51,312 nucleotides of DNA from Bacteroidaceae bacterium (GTDB lineage Bacteria; Bacteroidota; Bacteroidia; Bacteroidales; Bacteroidaceae): NCBI GenBank assembly GCA_017381475.1, contig JAFOCD010000102.1, positions 1 to 51,312 of the forward strand, given 5' to 3'. The number at the start of each line of letters is the position of its first letter. The first letter of the stretch is position 1. The position numbers and the translations under genes were made by a program. Under the pieces are notes generated by a model, which searched no databases, was not told where the DNA came from, and saw nothing but the letters and a program-made list of their open reading frames with translations. Positions 10,661 through 19,279 of this stretch are shown one piece after another.

Positions 10661-12745
10661 TCAATTATTGCTCCTTGTTATCTTGTCCCACTCCGATGAC
10701 AATGACGGGTTGATGCTCGAGAGAGTCTCTACAACCATCTTCTTCTCATCGGGAGTACACTTTGAGTAGATATTCACAATCTCATCAACCTTGTACTCGG
10801 TGAACAGTTTTGTAAAATAGGCCATCGGGCGATCCTCGTATGCCTTCTTCAAGAGGGCGATGCTCTCGGTAACGGCCTTGCGTCCGCCATCGGCATTCCT
10901 GAACATGGTGTCCAGCCCGAGACGGTGGTATTTATACATCAGTTTGCGGACAGGCTCCATTGCACCGTTCATGTAATCGTCGATTATGGAGTAACGGTTG
11001 TTACTGCTGCTGCCGGCACGCCATCCTGCATCGCCAAGATTCTGGGCATTGTTGGCAATATTCAGCGCCTTGTTAAGAAACTCGCCGCCACCAAGCTCTC
11101 CCATGGAATCCATGTCCAGACCAATGATCGTATAGACATAGAAGGCTATTACAGCCGTCAGGTTATTATCAAGATTATCCTCAATGAATTCAAGACGGTC
11201 AAACGGTTGGTACTTGAACTTGATGCTCTTGTCCTCATACTGGAAAAGCGTTGTTGTGTATGACGCACCATACACAGGACGAGATGCCTGCACCATGAGC
11301 GAGCAATCGAACGAGCCGTCGTTGGCATATGAGTTCACAATGAAAGTAAAGTTACAGTTTATGCGCTCAATCTCCTCGTATGTATTTGGAGTCCATTTGC
11401 GATCATTGATAAAGGCCTTCAATGCCTCCTCAAGTTGTGTAAATACCTCGGTATTCGAACCCTGCACCTTCGATGCATTGAGTGTCACATTGGCATTAAG
11501 TTCCTCACCCTCGGCACTTGCCGACAATGGCAACAGCATGAAGACAAGAACCACGAACAACTTTGCAATGTGGGCAACGATATCCTTTGCGACCTCCTTC
11601 TTGCTTTTCAGGGGATAGGTACTCTTGTTCTCCTTGTCAATGATTGTAACCTTGTTGGTGTCACAGGCAAAGCCTGCACCCTTATCCTCGAGCGAATTCA
11701 GGACTATGAAATCAAGATTCTTCTTTTCGAGTTTCAGGCGGGCATTCTCCTCGGCATTGTTCGTTTCAAGTGCAAAACCCACAAGATGCTGGTGTTCGCC
11801 CTTTACCGCACCCAAAGAGGCTGCAATGTCGCTGTTTGGGGTGAGTTCGATGAGCATATCATCGGCCGTGCGCTTCATCTTCACCGGAGCACATTTGGCA
11901 GGACGGTAATCGGCAACAGCTGCCGAGAGCACCGCTACATCGCATGAAGGAAAAGCCGCCATGGCTGCATCATACATCTCGCTTGCCGACTCCACATCCA
12001 CCCTTTTCACTCCGGGATGCTTGCACTCAAGTGAGACAGGACCGGCAACAAGCGTAACTTCGGCACCTTGCGCAGCACACTCCTCGGCAATAGCAAATCC
12101 CATCTTGCCGGTTGAATAGTTGCCAATGAAACGCACCGGGTCAATTTTTTCGTATGTCGGGCCGGCTGTAACAAGAACCTTTTTCCCTGTCAGCGCCCTA
12201 TTGCCGAAAAAAAAATCTTTGATGCGTTCCACGATTGCCTCGGGCTCCTCCAGGCGTCCCTTGCCGCACAAGTGACTTGCAAGTTCACCTGCAGTTGCCT
12301 CTATGACATGGTTCCCGTAGCTCTTCAGCAACTCGACATTGCGCTGTGTCGAGGGATGGGCATACATGTCAAGGTCCATTGCCGGTGCAATGAATACCGG
12401 AGCCTTCATCGACAGGTAGGTTGCGACAAGCAGGTTGTCGGCAACACCATTTGCCATTTTACCAAGAGTTGATGCCGTTGCAGGAGCGATTACCATAGCA
12501 TCGGCCCACAGGCCAAGCTCTACATGGCTATTCCATGCACCGTTGTCGGTTTGGAAGAAATCGCACATCACAGGGCGACCCGACAAGGTAGAGAGCGTCA
12601 GCGGAGTAATGAAATCCTTCGCAGACGGAGTCATCACCACCTGTACGGTAGCCCCCTCCTTCACCAGCAGACGCACAAGCACCGCAGCCTTGTAGGCAGC
12701 AATGCTTCCGGTCACACCCAAAACAATATTTTTTCCTTTAAGCAT
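10661..12745 (-). CDS. coaBC: CoaBC fused in frame to a PorD (DUF4835) type T9SS protein
   Basis: A single 694-residue frame from the ATG at 12745 (an in-frame TTG at 12775 is less likely). Residues 1 to about 395 are a complete bifunctional phosphopantothenoylcysteine decarboxylase/synthetase of CoA synthesis: flavin-binding LGVTGSIAAYKA, active-site region APAMDLDM, then the CoaB part with VTAGPTYEKIDPVRFIGNYS and SAAVADYRP. Residues 396-694 match DUF4835, annotated elsewhere as PorD of the type IX secretion system. They start with a signal-peptide-like segment LFVVLVFMLLPLSASA and continue through LNANVTLNASKVQGSN. These are normally two adjacent genes. Here no stop lies between them, so a cytosolic enzyme is joined to a periplasmic protein. 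This could be a true fusion, internal initiation, or a sequence error. Confidence 0.85.
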   Translation of the reverse strand: MLKGKNIVLGVTGSIAAYKAAVLVRLLVKEGATVQVVMTPSAKDFITPLTLSTLSGRPVMCDFFQTDNGAWNSHVELGLWADAMVIAPATASTLGKMANGVADNLLVATYLSMKAPVFIAPAMDLDMYAHPSTQRNVELLKSYGNHVIEATAGELASHLCGKGRLEEPEAIVERIKDFFFGNRALTGKKVLVTAGPTYEKIDPVRFIGNYSTGKMGFAIAEECAAQGAEVTLVAGPVSLECKHPGVKRVDVESASEMYDAAMAAFPSCDVAVLSAAVADYRPAKCAPVKMKRTADDMLIELTPNSDIAASLGAVKGEHQHLVGFALETNNAEENARLKLEKKNLDFIVLNSLEDKGAGFACDTNKVTIIDKENKSTYPLKSKKEVAKDIVAHIAKLFVVLVFMLLPLSASAEGEELNANVTLNASKVQGSNTEVFTQLEEALKAFINDRKWTPNTYEEIERINCNFTFIVNSYANDGSFDCSLMVQASRPVYGASYTTTLFQYEDKSIKFKYQPFDRLEFIEDNLDNNLTAVIAFYVYTIIGLDMDSMGELGGGEFLNKALNIANNAQNLGDAGWRAGSSSNNRYSIIDDYMNGAMEPVRKLMYKYHRLGLDTMFRNADGGRKAVTESIALLKKAYEDRPMAYFTKLFTEYKVDEIVNIYSKCTPDEKKMVVETLSSINPSLSSEWDKITRSNN

Positions 12746-12803
12746 TTCGCTTTCTCTTTTCACAGTTTCACACAAATTGCGGCCGCATACCAGCGCCGCC
12801 GGT

Positions 12804-13571
12804 TCACTTCTTCATTCCGCGCAACTTGATGCGTGTAAGCACCTGCTTTGTATTGAGCGAGAAGTCACCGTTCATCATCCAGCCATAATATCCGGGATCA
12901 CGGTCAAGCACCGCATCAACAGGCAAACCCTTGTACTTACCGAAGTTGAACACTTCGTTGCCGTTTGCATCATAGACAATGCGGCCTGCGAAATCGACAT
13001 TGTTCGTAAATGAAGACTCCTTTGATAGAGCTTCCATGTCGTTAGGCAAATCTTCGTAGTGGTCAAGTTGGGCCTTGAGCACATTGTATGTCGCACGGGT
13101 ATCGGCAAGCGCACTGTGGGCATCCTCAAGATTCTCGCCACAATAAAACTTGTATGCCGCCGACAAAGTGCGCGGCTCGCGCTTGTGATACAGGACCTGC
13201 ACATCGATTGCCCTCAGACGCGAGAGGTCGATATCGACCTGAGCACGCAGGAATTCTTCGGCAAGCAGGGGTAGATCGAAGCGGTTTGAATTAAAACCGG
13301 CAACATCACATCCCTCGAATTCATTTGCAATCTCGCGTGCAACCTCCTTGAAGGTTGGACAATCCTTTACATCGGCATCATAGATACCATGCACTGCCGA
13401 AGCGCCCTCGGGGATATGCATCTCGGGGTTGATACGCTTTGTGTATTCTATCTCCCTGCCATCGGGCATAACCTTGATGTAGCAGATCTCGACGATACGA
13501 TCCTTTGAGATATCTGTACCAGTTGTCTCAAGGTCGAAGAATATTATAGGCTTTACCAGATTCAGTTTCAT
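12804..13571 (-). CDS. DnaQ-like 3'-5' exonuclease (DEDDh)
   Basis: A 255-residue protein from the ATG at 13571 (an upstream TTG at 13577 adds two residues). Exo I is FFDLETTGTD, exo II lies around FNSNRFDLPLLAEEF, and exo III is HSALADTRA, giving the D-E-D-D-h metal and catalytic set. A C-terminal region of about 70 residues (FNFGKYKGLPVDAVL) is the small domain often attached to Bacteroidota exonucleases of this type. It lies 10 nt after dnaN, which suggests a proofreading or clamp-linked repair role in DNA replication. It could be the polymerase III epsilon-like exonuclease or a more general RNase T-like enzyme; the sequence alone does not decide. Confidence 0.9.
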   Translation of the reverse strand: MKLNLVKPIIFFDLETTGTDISKDRIVEICYIKVMPDGREIEYTKRINPEMHIPEGASAVHGIYDADVKDCPTFKEVAREIANEFEGCDVAGFNSNRFDLPLLAEEFLRAQVDIDLSRLRAIDVQVLYHKREPRTLSAAYKFYCGENLEDAHSALADTRATYNVLKAQLDHYEDLPNDMEALSKESSFTNNVDFAGRIVYDANGNEVFNFGKYKGLPVDAVLDRDPGYYGWMMNGDFSLNTKQVLTRIKLRGMKK

Positions 13572-13581
13572 GAACAACTAA

Positions 13582-14706
13582 TTAGTCGGTAAGCATCATT
13601 GGCATCAACAACATAAGCAACTCCTGCTTGTCAACCTGTTCAGCAGGAACAATTACACCGGCGCGTGAAGGATCGGCAAGTTCAATTACCACATCCTGAC
13701 CCGGAGTATTGTTGAGGATATCGATGAGGAATGATGCACGGAAACCGATGTTCATTGATGCACCCTCGTAGCTGCAAGTGATGCTCTCCTCGGCCGATGT
13801 TGAGAAGTCTGTATCCTGAGCCGAAATCACAACCTTGTTATCCTCGAGGTGCAACTTGATGAGACTCACCTGTGACGAGAAGATTGCCACACGGCGCAGA
13901 GTGCTTATCAACGCTGCACGGTCAACAGTGAGCTTGTGAGGGTTGTTCTGTGGGATAACAGAGTTGTAGTTTGGATAACGGCCATCGAAGAGGCGACAAA
14001 CCAACTTGTACTCGCCCATATCGAAGATAGCGAAGCGGCCATCGAACTCAACAGCAACATCCTCCTGCTCGTCCTTACCAAGCAAGTTCTTCAACAATGT
14101 AGCAGGCTTCTTTGGAAGAATGAAAGCCGACTTCTCGGCACCTGTTACAGAATAGTCACGACAACGGACAAGCTTGTGACCGTCAGAAGCGACCATTGTG
14201 ATGCTGTCGGGAGCAAAGTCAAAGTACACACCGCACATAACAGGGCGCACCTCGTCATCGGCCGCAGCAAACAAAGAGCAAGAGATACCGCTTGCAAGAA
14301 CCTTTGTAGGAACTGTGATTGCCACAGCGCTCTCGCCAAGCACGGCAGCCGAAGGATACTCATCGGCGTTCTGGCCAACAAGGCTGTATTTACCGTTCTG
14401 GTAATATATTGTTATCTCAAGAGTCTCTTTCTTGACCTCGAAACGGATTGGCTGCTCCGAAATTTCCTTCAATGAATCAATGAGAATCTTTGAAGAGATG
14501 GCAAAGCTGAAATCCTCGGAACAATCAACAACCTCGAGTGAAGTGTTGAGAGTATTGTCGGGATCTGAAGCGGTGAGAACGAGCTTGTTGCCTTCGAGTT
14601 CAAACAGGATACAATCCAATACTGGAATTGTATTTTTTGAATTGATTACACGGCTGATAGTCTGCAAACGAGACGACAGCAAAGAGCTTGATACTGTAAA
14701 ATTCAT
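13582..14706 (-). CDS. dnaN: DNA polymerase III beta sliding clamp
   Basis: The beta clamp encircles DNA and tethers the replicative polymerase. The 374-residue length is standard, comprising three tandem clamp domains. It begins MNFTVSSSLLSSRLQTISRV, and the conserved NTIPVLDCILFELEG and, in domain 2, the MVASDGHKLVR motif are visible. The C-terminus ends LLMLLMPMMLTD, where the MPM/L segment forms part of the ligand-binding groove. The ATG at 14706 follows a leader of about 50 nt from a TATCTTTG promoter. It is the first gene of the leftward cluster running through recN and rlmB. Confidence 0.97.
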   Translation of the reverse strand: MNFTVSSSLLSSRLQTISRVINSKNTIPVLDCILFELEGNKLVLTASDPDNTLNTSLEVVDCSEDFSFAISSKILIDSLKEISEQPIRFEVKKETLEITIYYQNGKYSLVGQNADEYPSAAVLGESAVAITVPTKVLASGISCSLFAAADDEVRPVMCGVYFDFAPDSITMVASDGHKLVRCRDYSVTGAEKSAFILPKKPATLLKNLLGKDEQEDVAVEFDGRFAIFDMGEYKLVCRLFDGRYPNYNSVIPQNNPHKLTVDRAALISTLRRVAIFSSQVSLIKLHLEDNKVVISAQDTDFSTSAEESITCSYEGASMNIGFRASFLIDILNNTPGQDVVIELADPSRAGVIVPAEQVDKQELLMLLMPMMLTD

Positions 14707-14765
14707 AGTATAAAAGTTTTAATTAATTTTCTAAATCAGCTTCGCGCTCGCGCGCGTAGTACCTA

Positions 14766-14773
14766 CAAAGATA
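14766..14773 (-). promoter_or_regulatory. dnaN -7 element
   Basis: TATCTTTG on the minus strand is an exact TAnnTTTG match about 60 nt upstream of the dnaN ATG. No clear -33 TTTG is seen at 19-21 bp. It is divergent from the DUF3127 promoter. Confidence 0.65.
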
Positions 14774-14813
14774 AACTAAATATATAAAAAGTGATAAAAA
14801 TGGGGCGAAAAAA

Positions 14814-14844
14814 TTGCATTTCGCGAATAAAAGAACTATTTTCG
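14814..14844 (+). promoter_or_regulatory. DUF3127 gene promoter (TTCG variant)
   Basis: ATTG (TTG at 14814-14816) is followed after 20 bp by TATTTTCG (14837-14844). The spacing is ideal, and the -7 octamer has C in place of T at position 7. The ATG lies 20 nt downstream. Confidence 0.65.
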
Positions 14845-14864
14845 CCCACAATTTAAAGAAAACT

Positions 14865-15236
14865 ATGGAGATTACAGGAAAAATCATCGCTGTGCTTCCC
14901 GAGAGAGGCGGCGTATCAAAGACAGGAAACGAGTGGAAAATGCAAGAATATGTTTTGGAAACACACGAGCAGTTCCCAAAGAAGTTGTGTTTTAACGTAT
15001 TCGGTGCAGACAAGATAGCAGCATTCAACATCCAGGCAGGCGACGAACTCACAGTATCGTTCGACATCAACGCCCGTGAGTATAACGGCCGTTGGTACAA
15101 CGATATCCGCGCTTGGAAAGTAGAGAGAGGCACAGCTACTCCTGCTGCAGTTGACACCCCGGTCATCAACGCACCAAAGGTTGAGGTACCCGATTTCAGC
15201 AAGGCAGCAAACGACCCAGACGACCTTCCATTCTAA
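14865..15236 (+). CDS. DUF3127 domain protein with SSB-like acidic tail
   Basis: A 123-residue cytoplasmic protein. The ATG at 14865 is preferred over the longer open frame from 14814 because family members begin MEITGKIIAVLPERGGVSK. The N-terminal part (about residues 1-85) is the DUF3127 domain, a predicted OB-like beta-barrel. It is followed by a flexible Ala/Pro/Val linker and the terminal residues NDPDDLPF. That end closely resembles the DDDIPF tail by which single-stranded DNA-binding proteins recruit repair partners. Function is not established. The tail and the position opposite dnaN suggest a DNA replication or repair accessory role, which is inference. Confidence 0.82.
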   Translation: MEITGKIIAVLPERGGVSKTGNEWKMQEYVLETHEQFPKKLCFNVFGADKIAAFNIQAGDELTVSFDINAREYNGRWYNDIRAWKVERGTATPAAVDTPVINAPKVEVPDFSKAANDPDDLPF

Positions 15237-15252
15237 AAAAAAGAATAGACAT

Positions 15253-15296
15253 TAAAATAGCAGAGGATTGCAAATTTGCAATCCTCTGCTATTTTA
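15253..15296. terminator. Bidirectional terminator between DUF3127 gene and rho
   Basis: A perfect 22-bp inverted repeat centred between 15274 and 15275, with A-rich and T-rich ends on both sides, placed 16 nt after the DUF3127 stop. It can act on the plus strand and as a backstop for rho on the minus strand. Confidence 0.85.
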
Positions 15297-15352
15297 ATAA
15301 TATTGACAGAATCCACTTTGGGACACTGCAACAAACAGCTTTGACAATAGTC

Positions 15353-15395
15353 AAAAAACAACAAGTGGACAACCGATTGATCGCCACTTGTTGTT
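15353..15395 (-). terminator. rho terminator
   Basis: The 12-bp stem AACAACAAGTGG (15357-15368) pairs with CCACTTGTTGTT (15384-15395) and is followed on the minus strand by a T-rich run (A-run at 15353-15358). It lies 14 nt after the rho stop. Confidence 0.82.
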
Positions 15396-15408
15396 ATAAA
15401 TCAAACCA

Positions 15409-17403
15409 TTACGAATTCATACTTAGCAAGAACTCATCATTGTCCTTTGTCCTTTCAAGCCTGTCCTTCAGGAACTCCATAGCCTCGATTGGTGTCATGT
15501 CTGAAAGATGCTTGCGCAGAATCCACATGCGATCGAGTGTCTGACGATCAAGCAACAAATCGTCGCGACGTGTTGACGAAGCAATGATGTTGACTGCAGG
15601 GAATATACGCTTGTTCGCAAGTGAGCGATCGAGCTGCAATTCCATGTTACCGGTACCCTTGAACTCCTCAAAGATAACCTCGTCCATCTTTGAGCCTGTG
15701 TCAATGAGGGCTGTTGCAATGATGGTGAGCGAACCACCGTTCTCAATGTTTCGTGCAGCACCGAAGAAACGCTTTGGCTTGTGCAGGGCGTTGGCATCGA
15801 CACCACCCGAGAGCACCTTGCCCGATGCCGGAGAAACGGTATTATAGGCACGCGCAAGGCGTGTTATAGAGTCAAGGAAAATCACGACATCATGGCCACA
15901 CTCAACCATTCGCTTTGCACGCTCAAGAACAATTCCTGCTATTTTCACGTGGCGCTCTGCAGGCTCATCAAATGTGGATGCAATGACCTCGGCATTTACC
16001 GAACGTGCCATGTCGGTTACCTCCTCGGGGCGCTCGTCAATGAGCAGCATAATCATATATGCCTCGGGGTGATTTGCCGAAATTGCATTGGCAATATCCT
16101 TCAAGAGCATTGTCTTACCGGTCTTTGGCTGAGCCACGATAAGAGCACGCTGTCCCTTTCCGATTGGTGAAAAGAGATCTACCACACGCGCCGACACATT
16201 GTCGTAGCTGCCGGCACAAAGTGTGAATTTCTCATCGGGGAACAATGGCGTGAGGTTCTCGAACGATACGCGGTCGCGCACAAGTTCGGGCGCAAGACCG
16301 TTGATTCGGTTAACCTTTACAAGTGGGAAATATTTTTCACCGGCCGACGCAGGGCGGATTATACCCTCGACAACATCACCTGTCTTCAGGCCATATAGCT
16401 TTATCTGCGACTGCGAAACATACACATCGTCGGGCGATGCGAGATAGTTGTAGTCTGATGAACGAAGGAAACCATAATTGTCAGGCATGATTTCAAGAAC
16501 GCCCTCAACACGCAACACATCGGCAAAATCATACTGCTTTGGAGCAGCTGGCTTCTCCTCGGACTGTGCCTGTTCGCGCTTCTCGTTGTTGTTACGGTTC
16601 TTCTTGTTATTGTTATCATTATTGTAGTTTTCGTTATTCTTCTGCACCTTGCCGCTCTTCTCGAATTTACCTACAAGTTCTACAGGCAACTCTGTTGAAT
16701 CTGTCGGCAAGTTCTCAATTGCAACAAATGCTTCACCCTCCTCGGGCACTGGTGCGACAGGAGTCTCTTCGACAACCTGTGCCTGCTCAACGGGCTGCTC
16801 AGCAGCCTTGTTCTTTGGTTTGCGTCCGCGCTTCTTGGGAGCGTTGTCATTGTTTGTTGCCGGAGTCTCGGTAGTTGGCGCTTCAACCACTACGCTCTCA
16901 GCCACTACAGTTTCGGGCTGGGCAGCTTCTGCTGCCACAGGCTTTTCATTCTTGGATTTGCGACCACGCTTCTTTGACTTCGCAGCATCAGCTGTTGGCT
17001 GTGTTACTGCAGGCTGTAGAGCAGCAACCTCTACAGCCGGAGCAACAGTTTTCTCCTCTACTGCGGGAACTGCCACCTGTTTGACAGGAGCAGGCTGCTC
17101 ATTCTTCGGTTTTTGAGGTTCACTCTTTTCAACCTTGACAGCCTTCTCGCCATTGGCTGTATATACTTTGCTCGGTGCATCGTTATGAATGCGGTTGCGG
17201 CGATGTTCGCGACGGTTCATCCTGTTCTCCTCCTTGACTACAGCCGGCGCACCGCTCTGGCTGTTCTGCATGGCCTGACCATCGAGAATACGATAAATGA
17301 GAGAATCCCTGTCAAGCGACTTGGTGCCTTTGATACCTAAATTCTGAGCAATGGACTGCAGTTCTGCAATTTCCTTGCTTCTCAATTGTTCTATGTGATA
17401 CAT
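15409..17403 (-). CDS. rho: Transcription termination factor Rho with long disordered insert
   Basis: The hexameric RNA helicase that ends transcription. The protein is 664 residues against about 420 in E. coli. The ATG at 17403 fits [20 protein letters not shown]; the open frame to 17448 is not needed. The Rho N-terminal helical domain spans residues 1-45. A low-complexity insert at about 46-290 carries two AT-hook-like motifs, KKRGRKSK (144-151) and KKRGRKPK (190-197), and an Asn/Lys-rich patch (256-273). Then come the RNA-binding cold-shock domain, the Walker A loop [10 protein letters not shown], and [10 protein letters not shown]. Work on Bacteroides Rho reports that such an insert drives phase separation. 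The Asn patch length is lineage specific. Confidence 0.96.
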   Translation of the reverse strand: MYHIEQLRSKEIAELQSIAQNLGIKGTKSLDRDSLIYRILDGQAMQNSQSGAPAVVKEENRMNRREHRRNRIHNDAPSKVYTANGEKAVKVEKSEPQKPKNEQPAPVKQVAVPAVEEKTVAPAVEVAALQPAVTQPTADAAKSKKRGRKSKNEKPVAAEAAQPETVVAESVVVEAPTTETPATNNDNAPKKRGRKPKNKAAEQPVEQAQVVEETPVAPVPEEGEAFVAIENLPTDSTELPVELVGKFEKSGKVQKNNENYNNDNNNKKNRNNNEKREQAQSEEKPAAPKQYDFADVLRVEGVLEIMPDNYGFLRSSDYNYLASPDDVYVSQSQIKLYGLKTGDVVEGIIRPASAGEKYFPLVKVNRINGLAPELVRDRVSFENLTPLFPDEKFTLCAGSYDNVSARVVDLFSPIGKGQRALIVAQPKTGKTMLLKDIANAISANHPEAYMIMLLIDERPEEVTDMARSVNAEVIASTFDEPAERHVKIAGIVLERAKRMVECGHDVVIFLDSITRLARAYNTVSPASGKVLSGGVDANALHKPKRFFGAARNIENGGSLTIIATALIDTGSKMDEVIFEEFKGTGNMELQLDRSLANKRIFPAVNIIASSTRRDDLLLDRQTLDRMWILRKHLSDMTPIEAMEFLKDRLERTKDNDEFLLSMNS

Positions 17404-17522
17404 AAATAAGATGATGATGCTTGCCCACAACAACGGGAAAGCCCACAAAATGATAATCTAAAAAAGAAAAATTGTTGATTGAAAGTACATGGCACACGAT
17501 GTGCCCTGCATTATTTGTAATG

Positions 17523-17530
17523 CAAAGATA
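17523..17530 (-). promoter_or_regulatory. rho -7 element
   Basis: TATCTTTG on the minus strand matches TAnnTTTG exactly and implies a leader of about 110 nt. That leader contains a 6-bp hairpin GGCACA/TGTGCC (17491-17505). No good -33 element is seen. Confidence 0.6.
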
Positions 17531-17592
17531 GTTATTTTGTTTTAAACAAGCTGTTTTTTTAGTATTTTTTTACAGAGTGTAGCAACAGGGCA

Positions 17593-18780
17593 TCAGAACA
17601 GTTCCTCAAATTTCTTTGCCACCTCTGAAACTGTTGTCATGCGCGCAATGATTGTTCCTCGGTTGTTTACAAGAACCGCTGCCGGTAATCCGGTGATGCC
17701 ATATGCAGCAGCAACCTCGGCACTACCGCCGGATGGATTGCACAATTGCACCCAACCAATACCAAGTTCATCTACCAACGCCTTGCAATCACTGACACTA
17801 CCGTCAAGTGACACGCCTACGACCTGCAGACCGTTGTCCTTATACTTGCCATAGTACGCAGTCACAGCCTGCAACATTTCTCTTGAACCACTATCCCAAC
17901 TTGCCCAGAAGAGAACAAGAGTGTATTTATTGGAGAACACCTCGTCGGACAACAGAACTGTGCCGCCTTTTACATTATTGAGCTCAAAGTTCTGGAATTT
18001 CTTGCCAACAGCCGTTGCTTCAAGGCTTTTAGCCATTACATCAAGATATTTGTCGACCATAGCAGCCTCAACAATATTACCCTCAACCCTTTTTTTCATC
18101 ACATCGTAAAGTTTGTCACGGTATTCTAAAGGCACACTATCGAACAAGGGCAAGAGTTTTGCAGATGAGACAACACCCACAGACTGCACTAGATAGAAAG
18201 CGCCAAGCGGGGTTCCAATATTCTCTTTTATCTCCTTGATTGCATATGCGTCAAAAATGTCATTGGCAATGACCAATACATCATTCAGACTATCTCGCAT
18301 AGCCACATCAACACCAAACATATCAAGGGAAGCCGGTTCACAAAGCTGGCGCAGGTTGACAATCTTCACTCTCTCACCCATAAAACGGCAAAGTTCCTCA
18401 TTTGCAAGAGTACCGCTTGAAAAAACATCGCCTGTAAAATCAACATTGACTGTACCGGGTTCAAGAACAACATAACCACCGTCTATAACCTGCTGCGATG
18501 ATATGTAGCGGACAGCCACAGTTGAATCAGAGTGTAAAAAAGTAAAACGCCCACCTTTAACTACCGCAGAATCCAACGGTGCAACAATATCATCAACGGA
18601 TGTCATATAAAGCACTGTGCCATCAGGAGCAGATGAGTAACAACCATTTATTGTACAAACAGGATTGACGTCATGCTTTTCGCAGCTTGCAGCACATGCG
18701 GAATCATTTCCTTTCTTCTCGCCACCTGAACAAGAGAAAAGAATGGATGCGGTCAAAAGGAGAAATAATACTTTTTTCAT
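17593..18780 (-). CDS. DUF4369-TlpA-like lipoprotein lacking the CXXC active site
   Basis: A 395-residue lipoprotein: signal peptide with lipobox LFSC (Cys17), then a Cys-rich stretch (C29, C33, C42, C47), a DUF4369-like N-terminal domain to about residue 130, a helical linker, and a thioredoxin/TlpA-like domain from about 258 to the end. The Trx fold is clear from LVLFWASW (288-295) and the cis-Pro loop GITGLPAAVL. The active-site cysteines are replaced by Asp296 and Ser299 (WDSGS), so it should not be a dithiol reductase. The residues after the lipid Cys (SGGEKK) lack an acidic surface-export signal, which suggests a periplasm-facing anchor. It is the last gene of the susC operon and has no visible terminator. 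Confidence 0.8.
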   Translation of the reverse strand: MKKVLFLLLTASILFSCSGGEKKGNDSACAASCEKHDVNPVCTINGCYSSAPDGTVLYMTSVDDIVAPLDSAVVKGGRFTFLHSDSTVAVRYISSQQVIDGGYVVLEPGTVNVDFTGDVFSSGTLANEELCRFMGERVKIVNLRQLCEPASLDMFGVDVAMRDSLNDVLVIANDIFDAYAIKEIKENIGTPLGAFYLVQSVGVVSSAKLLPLFDSVPLEYRDKLYDVMKKRVEGNIVEAAMVDKYLDVMAKSLEATAVGKKFQNFELNNVKGGTVLLSDEVFSNKYTLVLFWASWDSGSREMLQAVTAYYGKYKDNGLQVVGVSLDGSVSDCKALVDELGIGWVQLCNPSGGSAEVAAAYGITGLPAAVLVNNRGTIIARMTTVSEVAKKFEELF

Positions 18781-18803
18781 TTTACCGTGAAGGAGTTACA
18801 CCA

Positions 18804-19271
18804 TTATTCGGCCGATTCGAACCACGTTACAATATCTGACGGTATTTCGTTGCAACGGACATACTTGCACACGTCACCATTCTCTGCATCAACAGAGAGC
18901 AACATTGAGTCTTCGAACAGACTTGTTACAATGTATGAGTTATTCCACTCACCTACACCATAGTCATACTTACCGCTAAGGATGTATCCTTTATATTCAT
19001 CCTTGGTTATTTCATAGCTACCGGTGAGACGGCGCGGATACATGCTGTCAAACTTCTGATACATTGTATATGACCTGTCCCTGCGCACAAACTGGATGTA
19101 ACAGTACAATCCGTCGGGGAGCGACTCTCCGTTAACCTCGGAAAGTGTCCAAATACCCGAGATGTTGTTTGGAGTCACCTCAAGCTGCTGAGGTGCGGTC
19201 TCTTCATCGCGTGTACATGATGCGAGTACAAGAACAAGCATCAACGCCATTGTCTTCAAGAATCTCTTCAT
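18804..19271 (-). CDS. Small lipocalin-like lipoprotein
   Basis: A 155-residue lipoprotein with a signal peptide ending LVLASC (Cys19) and then TRDEET. The mature part starts with NISGIWTLSEVNG followed by alternating hydrophobic strands with aromatic residues. This is the GxW start and beta-rich pattern of the small lipocalin-like lipoproteins common in Bacteroidales. Ligand and role are unknown. It lies 8 nt after the DUF1573 gene and 23 nt before the TlpA-like gene, within the susC operon. Confidence 0.65.
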   Translation of the reverse strand: MKRFLKTMALMLVLVLASCTRDEETAPQQLEVTPNNISGIWTLSEVNGESLPDGLYCYIQFVRRDRSYTMYQKFDSMYPRRLTGSYEITKDEYKGYILSGKYDYGVGEWNNSYIVTSLFEDSMLLSVDAENGDVCKYVRCNEIPSDIVTWFESAE

Positions 19272-19279
19272 AAGTATCT

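Noticed and set aside
16649..17116. 155-residue open frame opposite rho
   Set aside because: It mirrors the low-complexity Ala/Lys/Glu insert of Rho, has Ser/Thr/Ala-rich shadow composition and no family similarity.
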